Below are positions 29,597 through 37,868 of a stretch of 64,000 nucleotides of DNA, in pieces. The DNA comes from Salinihabitans flavidus. GTDB lineage: Bacteria; Pseudomonadota; Alphaproteobacteria; Rhodobacterales; Rhodobacteraceae. The notes below the pieces were generated by a model. The model was not told the origin of the DNA. It did not search any database and worked only from the letters and a program-made list of their open reading frames with translations. The translations under genes and the position numbers were made by a program. Every line of letters begins with the position of its first letter. Position 1 is the first letter of the stretch. The stretch lies in the NCBI RefSeq assembly GCF_900110425.1, contig NZ_FODS01000002.1, forward strand, positions 62,001 to 126,000. Reading direction: 5' to 3'.

Positions 29597-30163
29597 CTAG
29601 GAAGCCACGCTTGCGTCGCTCTCGTCGGAGGTTTTGTCTTCATCGCGGGCCCCCGAGGCATCGAATTCGCCGATGGTGACCATGTATTCTGTGGCATGAC
29701 GTCCCTCGAAATGCTCTTCGCGCTCATAGTGGGGTTCACGCTCGAGGTCGGCATCCATCCGGTCGGCAAAGGAGTTGAACAGTGCCCAACTCGCCTCGTT
29801 GTCCGCCGTGATCGTGGTACGAAGCCGTGTCACCCCCGCGCAGATCTCGCGGGCCAGAAGATGGTCGAGCATGCGCCGTGCCACGCCCATCCCGCGCGCC
29901 TTAGCGTCGACGGCGACCTGCCAGATAAACAGCGATTCGGGATCGCTCGGTTCGATGAACGCCGACACCCAGCCGACAACAGTGCCGTCGAGTTCGGCGA
30001 CAACGCAGGTGTCGCCGAACTGGTCGCACTGCAAGATGTTGCAATACATGGAATTTTCATCCAGCGGTCCGCTATCCTGTATAAGCTGCCAGACATCGGC
30101 ACCATCCTCGGATGTCGGTGCCCGCAGGGTAAGGCCGTCATCGGTACCCTCTTGAATTGCCAT
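29597..30163 (-). CDS. ectA: Diaminobutyrate acetyltransferase
   Basis: Acetylates the gamma-amino group of 2,4-diaminobutyrate, giving N-gamma-acetyldiaminobutyrate. It is a GNAT enzyme of 188 residues with the family segments LRAPTSEDGADVWQLI, SGPLDENSMYCNILQCDQF (very typical of EctA) and the acetyl-CoA site VDAKARGMGVARRML. The acidic tail (DEDKTSDESDAS) is unusual. The start follows AAAGGCGG. It is the first gene of the ectA-ectB-ask cluster; the 403 bases upstream hold a tandem 11-base repeat. Confidence 0.96.
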   Translation of the reverse strand: MAIQEGTDDGLTLRAPTSEDGADVWQLIQDSGPLDENSMYCNILQCDQFGDTCVVAELDGTVVGWVSAFIEPSDPESLFIWQVAVDAKARGMGVARRMLDHLLAREICAGVTRLRTTITADNEASWALFNSFADRMDADLEREPHYEREEHFEGRHATEYMVTIGEFDASGARDEDKTSDESDASVAS

Positions 30164-30340
30164 TGTTCCGCCTTTCCCGCAGCATGATCAGAATTCGCTA
30201 TGCGATCATAGATCATTGCACGCTCCTAGTCTTTGGCTTTCTGGCGCATGGCGGCATTCTTGCGGGTCAAGCGGTCAGAAACCAGCGGCTCCTCTTCTGT
30301 CCGGAAGACCTTTAACAGACAGATCAAACGCCTGAAAACC

Positions 30341-30384
30341 TGTGTCGGTATAACGTCGGTATTGCGTCGGTATCGCATCGGTGC
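30341..30384 (+). repeat. Four tandem 11-base repeats upstream of ectA
   Basis: Four consecutive 11-base units: TGTGTCGGTAT, AACGTCGGTAT, TGCGTCGGTAT and a weaker CGCATCGGTGC. Three share GTCGGTAT exactly. A repeat close to one helical turn places each copy on the same DNA face, as in cooperative regulator sites. The array ends 178 bases before the ectA start, in a region with no supported gene. Confidence 0.75.
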
Positions 30385-30520
30385 CGATTTCCGCGCAAAG
30401 CGTCCTGAACAGGGCGTTCGGCAAGGTTCTGTTCATCAAGGTTGAGATCGGGTTGACGCAGGACGGATCACGCCGCCCGCGCGCATTTCCCGCCCCAAGA
30501 CGCTGAGAGCGGTGGCAAGC

Positions 30521-30556
30521 GGCAGGGGCGGGCCCGCTCAGGGCCCCGCCCCTGCC
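30521..30556 (-). terminator. GC-rich hairpin after the TRAP dctP gene
   Basis: GGCAGGGGCGGG pairs with CCCGCCCCTGCC, a perfect 12-base stem around a 12-base loop, 10 bases past the dctP stop. There is no T-run on either side, so it may work as a 3' mRNA stabiliser or a Rho-assisted terminator. Confidence 0.55.
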
Positions 30557-30566
30557 GGAAGCGAGA

Positions 30567-31634
30567 TCAGCCGCGGCCGGTCAGCATCGGGACGGTCATG
30601 TCCTTGGCGTAGCGCTGCGCCTGAACGAGGTAGGCGTCATAGCTTTCGCGCACGCGCGCCACGTCCGGGTTGGCCTCGGTCAGATCGTTCTGCACCTCTT
30701 CCCACGCCTCGCGCATGGCGGTGACAATCTCCTCGCTGAAATGCAGGAACTTCACGCCCTCTTCGCGCAGCGAGGCCATCGCCTGCGCGTTGTAGTAGTC
30801 GAATTGCGCCTGCGTCTCCAGCGCGGCAGCATAGGACGCCGCCTGACAGATCATTTGCAGATCGGCAGGCAACTCGTCCCATGCATCCTGATTGAAGACC
30901 ACCGCAAGACCCGCGCCCGGCTCATTGTAGGCCGGCAGGTAGCAAAGGTTGGTCACCTTCTGAAGGCCGAACGCCTGATCGAGCATCGGACCCACCCATT
31001 CGGCGGCGTCGATCGCCCCCGATTGCAGCGACTGGAAGATTTCCGGCGGCGGCATCAGCACGGCATTGACGCCGAGTTTGCGGTAGATCTCCCCGCCCAG
31101 ACCCGCGATGCGCATGTTCAGGCCATCGAGATCGCCGACGGTGTTGATCTCTTTCTTGAACCAGCCACCCGATTGCGTGTTGGAGTTGCCGGAATAGAAC
31201 GCCTTGAGGCCCCGCTGGGCATAGATGTCATCCCAGAGCTCTTGACCGCCGCCCCATTTGAGCCACGCGAAATGCTCGTTCGATGTCATGCCGAAGGGCA
31301 CTGCGGTGAACCAGTGCAGCGCGGAGTTTTTCCCGGCGGCATAGTAGGTGGGGCCGTGTCCGACGGGCGCGTTGCCCTGCTGCACGGCATCCTCGACGGC
31401 GAAGGGGGGCACCAGTTCACCGCCCCCGTGGACGCGGAAACTCAGCCGTCCGTCGGACATGGTTTCAACCATCTTCGCAAAACTCTGCACGTTCGTTCCG
31501 ACGCCGGGGGCGTTCTTGGGAAAGGCGGTGGGCAGGTTCCACACGATATTGCCTTGCGCCACGGCTGGGCTTGCAAGGCTGCCTGCGGCGGCGGCGACGC
31601 CGACACCGCTGGCCAGGAATGTTCTTCTTTTCAT
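30567..31634 (-). CDS. dctP: TRAP transporter substrate-binding protein, TakP/FcbT1-like
   Basis: Periplasmic solute receptor of 355 residues with a Tat signal peptide (KRRTFLASGVGVAAAAG). The mature protein carries WNLPTAFPKNAPGVGTNVQSFA, GSNGLM-like segments including LDGLNMRIAGLGG with the Arg expected to bind the substrate carboxylate, and AIDAAEWVGPMLDQAFGL. These fit the subfamily of keto-acid and related carboxylate receptors, but the substrate is unknown. Third gene after dctQ and dctM on the minus strand. It lies between teaABCD and ectA, so a link to osmolyte metabolism is possible. Confidence 0.87.
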   Translation of the reverse strand: MKRRTFLASGVGVAAAAGSLASPAVAQGNIVWNLPTAFPKNAPGVGTNVQSFAKMVETMSDGRLSFRVHGGGELVPPFAVEDAVQQGNAPVGHGPTYYAAGKNSALHWFTAVPFGMTSNEHFAWLKWGGGQELWDDIYAQRGLKAFYSGNSNTQSGGWFKKEINTVGDLDGLNMRIAGLGGEIYRKLGVNAVLMPPPEIFQSLQSGAIDAAEWVGPMLDQAFGLQKVTNLCYLPAYNEPGAGLAVVFNQDAWDELPADLQMICQAASYAAALETQAQFDYYNAQAMASLREEGVKFLHFSEEIVTAMREAWEEVQNDLTEANPDVARVRESYDAYLVQAQRYAKDMTVPMLTGRG

Positions 31635-31679
31635 CTTCTCCTCCGAGTTTTCAGTTTTCAGGTTCGTTTTCGTCTGGGG

Positions 31680-33221
31680 TCAGAACAGCACGCCGGGCAA
31701 CCATGTTGCAAGCGGCGGAAAGGCGATCAGGATGCCCAGCCCGATCAGTTGCAGGACAACGAACGGGGCCACGCCGATATAGATGTCGCGGGTGGTGATG
31801 TGGCGCGGCGCGGTGGACCGGAAGTAGAACAGCGCAAACCCGAAGGGCGGCGTCAGGAAACTGGTTTGCAGGTTCATCGCAAGCAGCACGCCGAACCAGA
31901 CCGGCGAGACATCGCCCCCGAGGATCGGCGGCCCGAGAAGCGGGATGACGATATAGATAATCTCCACCGCTTCGAGGATGAACCCGAGCAGGAACACCAG
32001 CCCCATGATGACCGCCAGCGCGCCCCATTCCCCGCCCGGCAGGTTCGCCATGAGCTCGGACACCAGATCGTCACCGCCGAAGCCGCGAAAGACCAGCGCC
32101 AGAAGCGAGGCCGCGACAACGATGCCGAACACCATCCCGGTGATCTTCAGCGTGTCGCTGGTTGCGACAACAAGAACATCGGTGCGCAGCAGGGTGCGCA
32201 TCGACAGTGCGATGGCGAGCACCAGAAGCGCCACGAAGAAGGCAGCCAGAACGATCAGGCCGGTCCCGTAGCGTCCGTCGGTGACCATGCGCAGCACGAC
32301 AAGCGCCAGCACCGCCACCGCCCCGAGCGCCACGAGGCGCCGCCCCGTGCCCGGTTCCTGCAACTGATAGCCCGCGAGGATGAGAGCGCCGACCGCGCCG
32401 AGGCCGGCCGCCTCTGTCGTGGTGGCGATGCCGGCGAGGATCGAGCCGAGAACCGCGAGGATCATCAGCAGGGGTGGCGCGAAACTTTCGAGAATCTCGC
32501 GCGGGCGCGGCTGTGGTCCGGTCTGAACCGACCCCGCCTTGGGGACGCCGCTGCCCCGCAGCGTGGCGAAGATGTAAAGCGCATAGAGGCTGACAAGCAC
32601 CAGCCCCGGCAACAACGCCCCGGCAAAGAGATCGCCGACCGAAACCGCATCGGGCGCGAAATTGCCCGCCTGCTGCTGCGCCTCGAGGTAGGTATTGCCG
32701 ATCTGATCGCCTAGTAGCACCAGAAGGATCGAGGGCGGAATGATCTGCCCCAATGTGCCGCTGGCGCAGATGATTCCGCTGGCCAGCCGCTTGGGCACCC
32801 CGGCGTCGAGCATCGCGGGCAGGCTGATCAGCACCAGCATCACCACCGTCGCACCGACAATTCCCGTCGATGCGGCGATGATCGCCGAGAACGCCAGAAC
32901 TGAAAGCGCCATGCCGCGTGCGGAACCGCCGAGCATCCGGCGCAGCACATCGAGCATCTTCTGCGTGACATGGGATTTTTCGAGCAGCACCCCCATGAGC
33001 ACGAAAAGCGGCACTGCCATCAGAAGCGGGTTGGACATCACGCCATAGACGCGCGCGGGAAAGAAGTTGAGGAACCCAAGATCGAAGGCCCCGAAGGCGC
33101 TTGCGATCACGGCGGTGAGCAGCGGCACCCCGGCAATCGCCAGCATGGCGGGAATACCGCTCAGGATGCCGGCGAAGAGGCCGAGCAGCATGAGAGCAAG
33201 GAACATCTCGGACAGGATCAT
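31680..33221 (-). CDS. dctM: TRAP transporter large permease (DctM), long form
   Basis: Main membrane channel of this TRAP transporter: 513 residues with more hydrophobic segments than the usual 425-430-residue DctM. The standard N-terminal part (ASTGIVGATVVMLVLISLP, ASGTLGQIIPPSILLVLLG) and C-terminal part (LGFILEAVEIIYIVIPLLGP) are present. About 80 extra residues with additional helices lie in the middle, near residues 270-350. Longer forms are known in the TakP-type group. The start overlaps the dctQ stop by four bases. Confidence 0.87.
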   Translation of the reverse strand: MILSEMFLALMLLGLFAGILSGIPAMLAIAGVPLLTAVIASAFGAFDLGFLNFFPARVYGVMSNPLLMAVPLFVLMGVLLEKSHVTQKMLDVLRRMLGGSARGMALSVLAFSAIIAASTGIVGATVVMLVLISLPAMLDAGVPKRLASGIICASGTLGQIIPPSILLVLLGDQIGNTYLEAQQQAGNFAPDAVSVGDLFAGALLPGLVLVSLYALYIFATLRGSGVPKAGSVQTGPQPRPREILESFAPPLLMILAVLGSILAGIATTTEAAGLGAVGALILAGYQLQEPGTGRRLVALGAVAVLALVVLRMVTDGRYGTGLIVLAAFFVALLVLAIALSMRTLLRTDVLVVATSDTLKITGMVFGIVVAASLLALVFRGFGGDDLVSELMANLPGGEWGALAVIMGLVFLLGFILEAVEIIYIVIPLLGPPILGGDVSPVWFGVLLAMNLQTSFLTPPFGFALFYFRSTAPRHITTRDIYIGVAPFVVLQLIGLGILIAFPPLATWLPGVLF

Positions 33222-33721
33222 GTCTCGCGCGCCTCTGGCGAGAGGACCGCGCCGAGGCCCTGAAGGATCATCAGCCCGCCCGCCAGCGGCAGCGCGGTCT
33301 TGACCAGATAGACGCCGCCGAGGCCCCCCGTCTCGATCGCGCCCTCGCGGATCGACCAGCTATAGAGCAGATCGGGCCAATAGGCCCAGATCATCAGGCC
33401 GAACACCGGCACCATCAGAAAAAGGAGCGCGGCGGTATCGGCGACGCGGATGTAAGCGGCGGGCAGGCGCTCGGAAATCACTTCCACCCGCACATGGCCG
33501 CCGCGCGCCAGACAGTAGGGCAACGACAGGATCATTAGGACCGCAAAGGCATAGCCGGCAAGGTTCTGTAGCTTGATGAAGCCGGTGTCGAAGCCGAATC
33601 GCAGAACGACGATGGCCAGAACGCTGGCCACAAGAACGGCACAGGCCGTGCCGCACAGCACTGCGGTGGCCCTGTCCGCCCAGCGGCAGAGCGCCAGGAT
33701 CAGCGACCTCAGTTTCACCAT
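33218..33721 (-). CDS. dctQ: TRAP transporter small permease (DctQ)
   Basis: Small membrane subunit of 167 residues with four hydrophobic segments, for example TAVLCGTACAVLVASVLAIVV and YAFAVLMILSLPYCLARGGHVRVEVI, the latter being the DctQ-like amphipathic region. The ATG at 33721 is favoured over the longer frame because the upstream part is Arg/Pro-rich and not DctQ-like. It is the first gene of a dctQ-dctM-dctP operon; its stop overlaps the dctM start. Confidence 0.8.
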   Translation of the reverse strand: MVKLRSLILALCRWADRATAVLCGTACAVLVASVLAIVVLRFGFDTGFIKLQNLAGYAFAVLMILSLPYCLARGGHVRVEVISERLPAAYIRVADTAALLFLMVPVFGLMIWAYWPDLLYSWSIREGAIETGGLGGVYLVKTALPLAGGLMILQGLGAVLSPEARET

Positions 33722-33934
33722 CGCGCGGCCCCGGCGCCTGCCCGATGACGGCCCCCTGCCCGCCGGGCGCGGAAAGGCCCCGGCGCATCGCAGTCTGTGT
33801 GCATGAATTCCCCCCGGTCGTTCGGGACCGTTGGTAATGAAAGGGGGCCAGTGTGCCAAGTGGGAAATGCCCGGCCGCGCCCCGGGGCAAGGGCGCCGCG
33901 CCGGCTTTCCCGCCTCGGGCGGTGGGTTCTGGCC

Positions 33935-34378
33935 TCAGATGACCAGCACGGGAACGGGCGACAGGCCGGTGACCTTGTGCGATACGCTGCCCAGCAGGTA
34001 GTTTTCGACCGATCCCATTCCGCGGCTGCCGATCACGATGAGATCGTTCTCGTGCTGCTTGGCGAAAGAGATGATCGTGCGCGCGGGCTGCCCGACCTTG
34101 GTGAAGCCGCGCACGCGGGGGGCGCCCTGTTCCGTCAGGATCGCCTTGCCGTGTTCGGCCACCTCCTTGGCGTGGCTGCGCATGGCGTCGTCGATGCTGC
34201 CCGGCTCTTGCGTGCGCACCATCGAGAACGACGCCTCCAGCATCGAGTGGTGGCGATAGACCGTCAGGACCGTCACTTCCGCATCGCAGAGCTTGGCCAG
34301 GCTGGCCGCCGTGATGAGGGCCTCCTCCGCCCCGGTGGAGCCATCGAAGGGGACAAGGATATTCTTGAACATCGTCAT
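33935..34378 (-). CDS. teaD: Universal stress protein UspA, TeaD-like
   Basis: ATP-binding UspA-family protein of 147 residues with MFKNILVPFDGSTGAEEAL at the start and the ATP loop IGSRGMGSVENYLLGSVSHKV (G-2x-G-9x-G-S form). It is the gene just after teaC, with a 25-base gap. In Halomonas the equivalent TeaD protein sits in the same place and limits ectoine uptake by the TeaABC transporter. Same role is likely here, though UspA proteins are common and the link rests on gene order. Confidence 0.85.
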   Translation of the reverse strand: MTMFKNILVPFDGSTGAEEALITAASLAKLCDAEVTVLTVYRHHSMLEASFSMVRTQEPGSIDDAMRSHAKEVAEHGKAILTEQGAPRVRGFTKVGQPARTIISFAKQHENDLIVIGSRGMGSVENYLLGSVSHKVTGLSPVPVLVI

Positions 34379-34403
34379 TCCTTATCTGTTTGTTGCACCG
34401 GGA

Positions 34404-35690
34404 TCATTTGGCAAAGGCCATGTCCCGCAGGAAAAGGGCGATCTGCGGAAAGAATATCAGCGCCGCGGATATGCACAGCAGGATCAGGATGAACGGCGGC
34501 GTGCCGCGCACCACGTCCATGTAGGGCCGCTTGAACACCGCGATGGCCGTGAAAATGTCACACCCGAATGGAGGTGTCGCAGAGCCGATGGCCACCTGCA
34601 AGGTGATGATAACGCCCACGAGAACCGGGTCGAGCCCGACACTGTCCACAACCGGGGCGAAGATCGGAACCAGAACGAGGATCACCACGATGGGGTCCAC
34701 GAACATGCAGCCGATGAAAAAGGCGATGGAGATGACCACCAGAACGCCGATCTGGCCCATTTCGTCGATGCCGATACCGCTCAGGATTTCCTGCGGGATC
34801 TGCGCGAAGGAAATGACCCACGAAAAGGCATTGCCCACCGCGACGAGGATGAAGACGACCGCCGTGATCAGCCCGGTGGACTTCGCGGTGTCATACAGCC
34901 CTCTGAAATCCAGCTCCCGAAACACCACCATTTCCAGAAACAGCGCATAGAGCACACAGGCCGCCGCGGCCTCGGTCGGGGAAAAGATGCCGCCATAGAT
35001 GCCGCCGATGATGATCGCCGGAAACCCGAGCGGCCAGAGCGCCCTGCGCGTGGTCGTCATCCGCTCGGACCATGTCGCCCGCTCCTCCGTCGGCACCTTG
35101 TGTCTCACCGCGTAGATCCACGAGTAGATCGAGAACAGAACCAGAATCAGAAGCCCCGGCCCGACGCCGGCGATGAACAGCTCGGAGATGGAGGTGTTCG
35201 ACACCACCCCGTAGATGATCATGCCGATGGATGGCGGAATCAGAAAGGCGATGTCCGAGGAATTCACGATCAGCGCCAGAATGAAGCTGTCCTTGTATCC
35301 GGCCTTGAGCATGCGCGGCCGCAAGGGGGAGCCGATGGCGACCACGGTCGCCTGAGTGGAGCCGGACACCGCGCCGAACATCGTGCAGGCGGCGGCGGTC
35401 GAAACGGCCAGCCCCCCGCGCATGTGCCCGACAAAGGCCATGACCATGTCGATGAGCCGGCCCGCCGACTGTCCGCGCGTCATGATGTCGGCGGCCAGAA
35501 TGAACATCGGCACCGCGATCAGAGAGGCCGGACGAATCCCGGCCATCATCTGCTGGACCATGGTCTCCATCTGCCCCATGCCGCCGAAGAGGGTAAAGAA
35601 CCCGACGAAGGCCGCGACGATGAGCGGGATCATCATGGGAAATCCCAGCAGAAGAAGAACCACCATGATGGAAAAAATCGTGATCGACAT
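34404..35690 (-). CDS. teaC: Ectoine TRAP transporter large permease TeaC
   Basis: Large TRAP channel subunit of 428 residues with about 12 hydrophobic segments. It carries DctM hallmarks: GGLAVSTAAACTMFGAVSGS, IVNSSDIAFLIPPSIGMIIYG, YGGIFSPTEAAAACVLYAL and VAIGSATPPFGCDIF. The start at 35690 (MSITIFSI) is preferred over 35741, which would add an Arg-rich non-family extension. It lies 10 bases after teaB. Substrate assignment comes from the TeaA receptor in the same operon. Confidence 0.9.
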   Translation of the reverse strand: MSITIFSIMVVLLLLGFPMMIPLIVAAFVGFFTLFGGMGQMETMVQQMMAGIRPASLIAVPMFILAADIMTRGQSAGRLIDMVMAFVGHMRGGLAVSTAAACTMFGAVSGSTQATVVAIGSPLRPRMLKAGYKDSFILALIVNSSDIAFLIPPSIGMIIYGVVSNTSISELFIAGVGPGLLILVLFSIYSWIYAVRHKVPTEERATWSERMTTTRRALWPLGFPAIIIGGIYGGIFSPTEAAAACVLYALFLEMVVFRELDFRGLYDTAKSTGLITAVVFILVAVGNAFSWVISFAQIPQEILSGIGIDEMGQIGVLVVISIAFFIGCMFVDPIVVILVLVPIFAPVVDSVGLDPVLVGVIITLQVAIGSATPPFGCDIFTAIAVFKRPYMDVVRGTPPFILILLCISAALIFFPQIALFLRDMAFAK

Positions 35691-35700
35691 GATGCTCTCC

Positions 35701-36333
35701 TCAGATCTCGATCTCGTCGTCATCGTATCCCTCGAGCACATTGGTCGAGAGATAGATGTCGGGTTGAATCATGTTCTTGATCGCGGTCAGCAGGTACTGA
35801 AGCCCGGTCATGAAGAACCCGACCGGCACCCAGACCAGAATGATCCAGACCGGGATCTGCAACGACGGCAGCACCCGGCCGCGCCCGGCCTGCGTCAACA
35901 TGTATTGCAGCGAATACCACGCCAACCCGAGCATGAAGACCGCGGTGACAAGGGAAATCACGATCATCAGAAGCTTGCGCGGTTTCGACGGAAGCGTGTC
36001 ATAAATCGCGGACATGCGGATGTGCCGACCCTGCCGCGCCGCATAGGAGATGCCGGCAAAGGTGATCAGGATGATGAGAACGCGGTTGAGCTCTTCGGAA
36101 AAGAAAAGACTCGATTGAAAAACGAAACGGCCCACCACATTCGCGATGGTGTTGCAGGCCATCAAGAGAACCCCAGCCGCCAGAAAAACGGATTCGATGC
36201 GGGCAATCCCTGTGTCCACGACACCCAAAAGCCCCGGAAGATCCGACTTATAGGCCTTTAAGGGAGCATCGTCTGTCGATGTCGTATCGGTTTGCGACTG
36301 AATTTGCGAGCCGTCTTCGTCATGCTCCGTCAC
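35701..36333 (-). CDS. teaB: Ectoine TRAP transporter small permease TeaB
   Basis: Small membrane subunit of 210 residues. An unusually long polar N-terminus (about 35 residues, [13 protein letters not shown] onward) precedes four hydrophobic segments, including [24 protein letters not shown] and [16 protein letters not shown]. The acidic end is [12 protein letters not shown] is the likely start, behind GGGATGG. A hairpin with a T-run between teaA and this gene probably lowers its expression relative to the receptor. Confidence 0.87.
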   Translation of the reverse strand: MTEHDEDGSQIQSQTDTTSTDDAPLKAYKSDLPGLLGVVDTGIARIESVFLAAGVLLMACNTIANVVGRFVFQSSLFFSEELNRVLIILITFAGISYAARQGRHIRMSAIYDTLPSKPRKLLMIVISLVTAVFMLGLAWYSLQYMLTQAGRGRVLPSLQIPVWIILVWVPVGFFMTGLQYLLTAIKNMIQPDIYLSTNVLEGYDDDEIEI

Positions 36334-36361
36334 TGTCCCATCCCTGAATTTGTTTTCATTG

Positions 36362-36389
36362 AAAAAACGGGCGCCCTGTGGGCGCCCGT
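36362..36389 (-). terminator. Intra-operon terminator or attenuator between teaA and teaB
   Basis: ACGGGCGCCC pairs with GGGCGCCCGT around a 3-base loop; read on the minus strand it is followed by at least five T residues. It lies 13 bases past the teaA stop and 29 before the teaB start. Partial termination here would give more periplasmic receptor than membrane subunits, a common TRAP arrangement. Confidence 0.85.
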
Positions 36390-36401
36390 CATTTGTGATC
36401 T

Positions 36402-37421
36402 TCAGTCGGATGTCGCTTCTGCGAGATCCTCTTTCATTTGCTCAAGAATCTCGGCACCGCTATCGCCGGTCATGTCGAGGAACTGCTGCTCCACCGATTC
36501 AGCGGCGTCCATGAACGGCTGGCGTTGCTCTTCGGTCAGCCGCGTGACGTTCATTTCCGGCTTGGCTTCCAGGATCGCGTCGAGAGCTTCTTCCGTGAGC
36601 CCTTCCTGATACTCGATGATGTGATCGAAGGCGACGTCGATGGCGTCCTGGATCATTTGCTGATCTTCTTCGGACAGCCCGTCATAGAAGTCCTTGTTGG
36701 CCATCACGGCAGTGGTGAAATTGTTGTGGCCGGTAAAGGTGATGTGGTCCGTGACCTCATACATCTTTGTGGATTCGACGAAGAACATCGGGTTTTCCTG
36801 GCCCTGGATGATGTTCGTTTGCAGCCCGCCGTAGACCTCGCCCCACGGAAGCGGCGTGGGCGTTGCGCCGAACGCCTTGTAGCTTTCCACCAGAAGCGGG
36901 TTGGTCATGACGCGGAACTTCACCTCGTCGAGATCGTCGGGCCCGGTCACCGGCTCTTTCGTGGTCATCACCACTTCGCCTTCGGGGAACATGGTCAGCA
37001 GTTCAAGCCCCTGTTCGGCGTAAAGCTCGGGGAACATCTCGTTGATGGCCTCGGAGTTGCGGAAGAACCTCGCCAGCGCGTCGGTGTCCTGCGGCAGCAG
37101 GTAGGGCACGAAGAAAACCTGCGCCTCGGGGATCAGAGAGCCGGTGAAGCCCGGCGACTGATCCACGAACTGCAGGATGCCGGCCTGTGCCTGCTCCATC
37201 GTGTCGGCGGATTCGCCAAGCGTCCCGTAGGGAAAGAGCTGCACGGTATGATCGGAATTCTTCTCGACCTCTTCCTTGAACTTCTGGGCAAAGACGCCCT
37301 GAACCTCGTCGATCGCCTCTTCGAAGGCATAGCGCCATGTGTCGGCCGCGGCGACCGTTCCAAGCGCCGAGGCCAGCGCAAAGCCAGTCACGATGTGTCG
37401 GATGGGTTTGGTGATTTTCAT
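36402..37421 (-). CDS. teaA: Ectoine/hydroxyectoine-binding protein TeaA
   Basis: Periplasmic receptor of a TRAP transporter for ectoine-type osmolytes, 339 residues with a Sec signal ([18 protein letters not shown]). It closely follows the Halomonas TeaA pattern: [100 protein letters not shown]. The similarity covers the length and includes the ligand-site Glu, Arg and Trp/Phe residues by context. The ATG at 37421 follows GAGGGG; a longer TTG frame is not family-like. First gene of teaABCD. Confidence 0.93.
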   Translation of the reverse strand: MKITKPIRHIVTGFALASALGTVAAADTWRYAFEEAIDEVQGVFAQKFKEEVEKNSDHTVQLFPYGTLGESADTMEQAQAGILQFVDQSPGFTGSLIPEAQVFFVPYLLPQDTDALARFFRNSEAINEMFPELYAEQGLELLTMFPEGEVVMTTKEPVTGPDDLDEVKFRVMTNPLLVESYKAFGATPTPLPWGEVYGGLQTNIIQGQENPMFFVESTKMYEVTDHITFTGHNNFTTAVMANKDFYDGLSEEDQQMIQDAIDVAFDHIIEYQEGLTEEALDAILEAKPEMNVTRLTEEQRQPFMDAAESVEQQFLDMTGDSGAEILEQMKEDLAEATSD

Positions 37422-37868
37422 AAGAAAACTCCCCTCAAGTTTTAGTTTTCTGCGGACCACGCGGCAGCGCGCGGCAGTTTGATCCACAATGTCCGCGCGT
37501 ATGCCAGCATGACATTTCACACGCGTGTGCGGCCCGTCGGGCGCGCTGTCTGTTCCCGTGCCACATAATTGTGCGGACCCGGCGATCCGGGCGGAACCAC
37601 GTTTGAGACACATGAACGATGGCCTGTGCAAAGCGAGGTGTCAACTTTCTACATAAAAAAGTCGCTTTTCATCAGGTGTTTCAACGGCAAACCCGCCCGC
37701 TCGCATGGTTTGACACATGATTTCAGTGACCATTGCACGAGGCGCACGCAGGTTCGGGGCGCGTTCAGATTACGCTAACCGTTCTTGTTTCAAGAAGGCA
37801 TATGTCGAAACATTATAATATTCATCATGCGACCGGGAGGCTATGGTCCCCCCAAGGAGGACGCATGA
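37422..37868. promoter_or_regulatory. 447-base divergent control region between teaA and the CoA-transferase
   Basis: No gene is supported here. It is AT-richer than its surroundings. TATAAT at 37814-37819 is a candidate -10 for the plus-strand operon, though no good -35 lies at normal spacing. TGTTTC (37786-37791) and GAAACA (37807-37812) form an inverted repeat with a 15-base spacer beside that -10 and could be a regulator site. TTGACA at 37710-37715 has no matching -10. AAGGAGG before 37869 is the ribosome site of the CoA-transferase gene. Confidence 0.45.

Larger units (their letters stand above)
30164..30566. other. 403-base region upstream of ectA, no confident gene
   Basis: This gap lies between ectA and the TRAP dctP gene, both on the minus strand. 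It holds a 4 x 11-base tandem repeat (30341-30384) and a GC-rich hairpin (30521-30556). A minus-strand frame from 30378 to 30226 would give 50 residues ending TRKNAAMRQKAKD, but without a convincing ribosome site, so it is not called. The space should contain the ectA promoter; no reliable -35/-10 pair is visible. Confidence 0.6.

Noticed and set aside
30226-30378. A 50-residue minus-strand frame upstream of ectA
   Set aside because: Part of it is built from the 11-base tandem repeat, all three frames there are open for long stretches, and no ribosome site is seen.
30741-32714. Plus-strand open frame of 657 codons
   Set aside because: Antisense to the TRAP dctP and dctM genes; highly charged, low-complexity composition.
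34293-35780. Plus-strand open frame of 495 codons rich in His, Asp and Arg
   Set aside because: Antisense to teaC; artefact of complementing hydrophobic codons.
37710-37715. TTGACA as a -35 box
   Set aside because: No acceptable -10 sequence lies 16-18 bases downstream.
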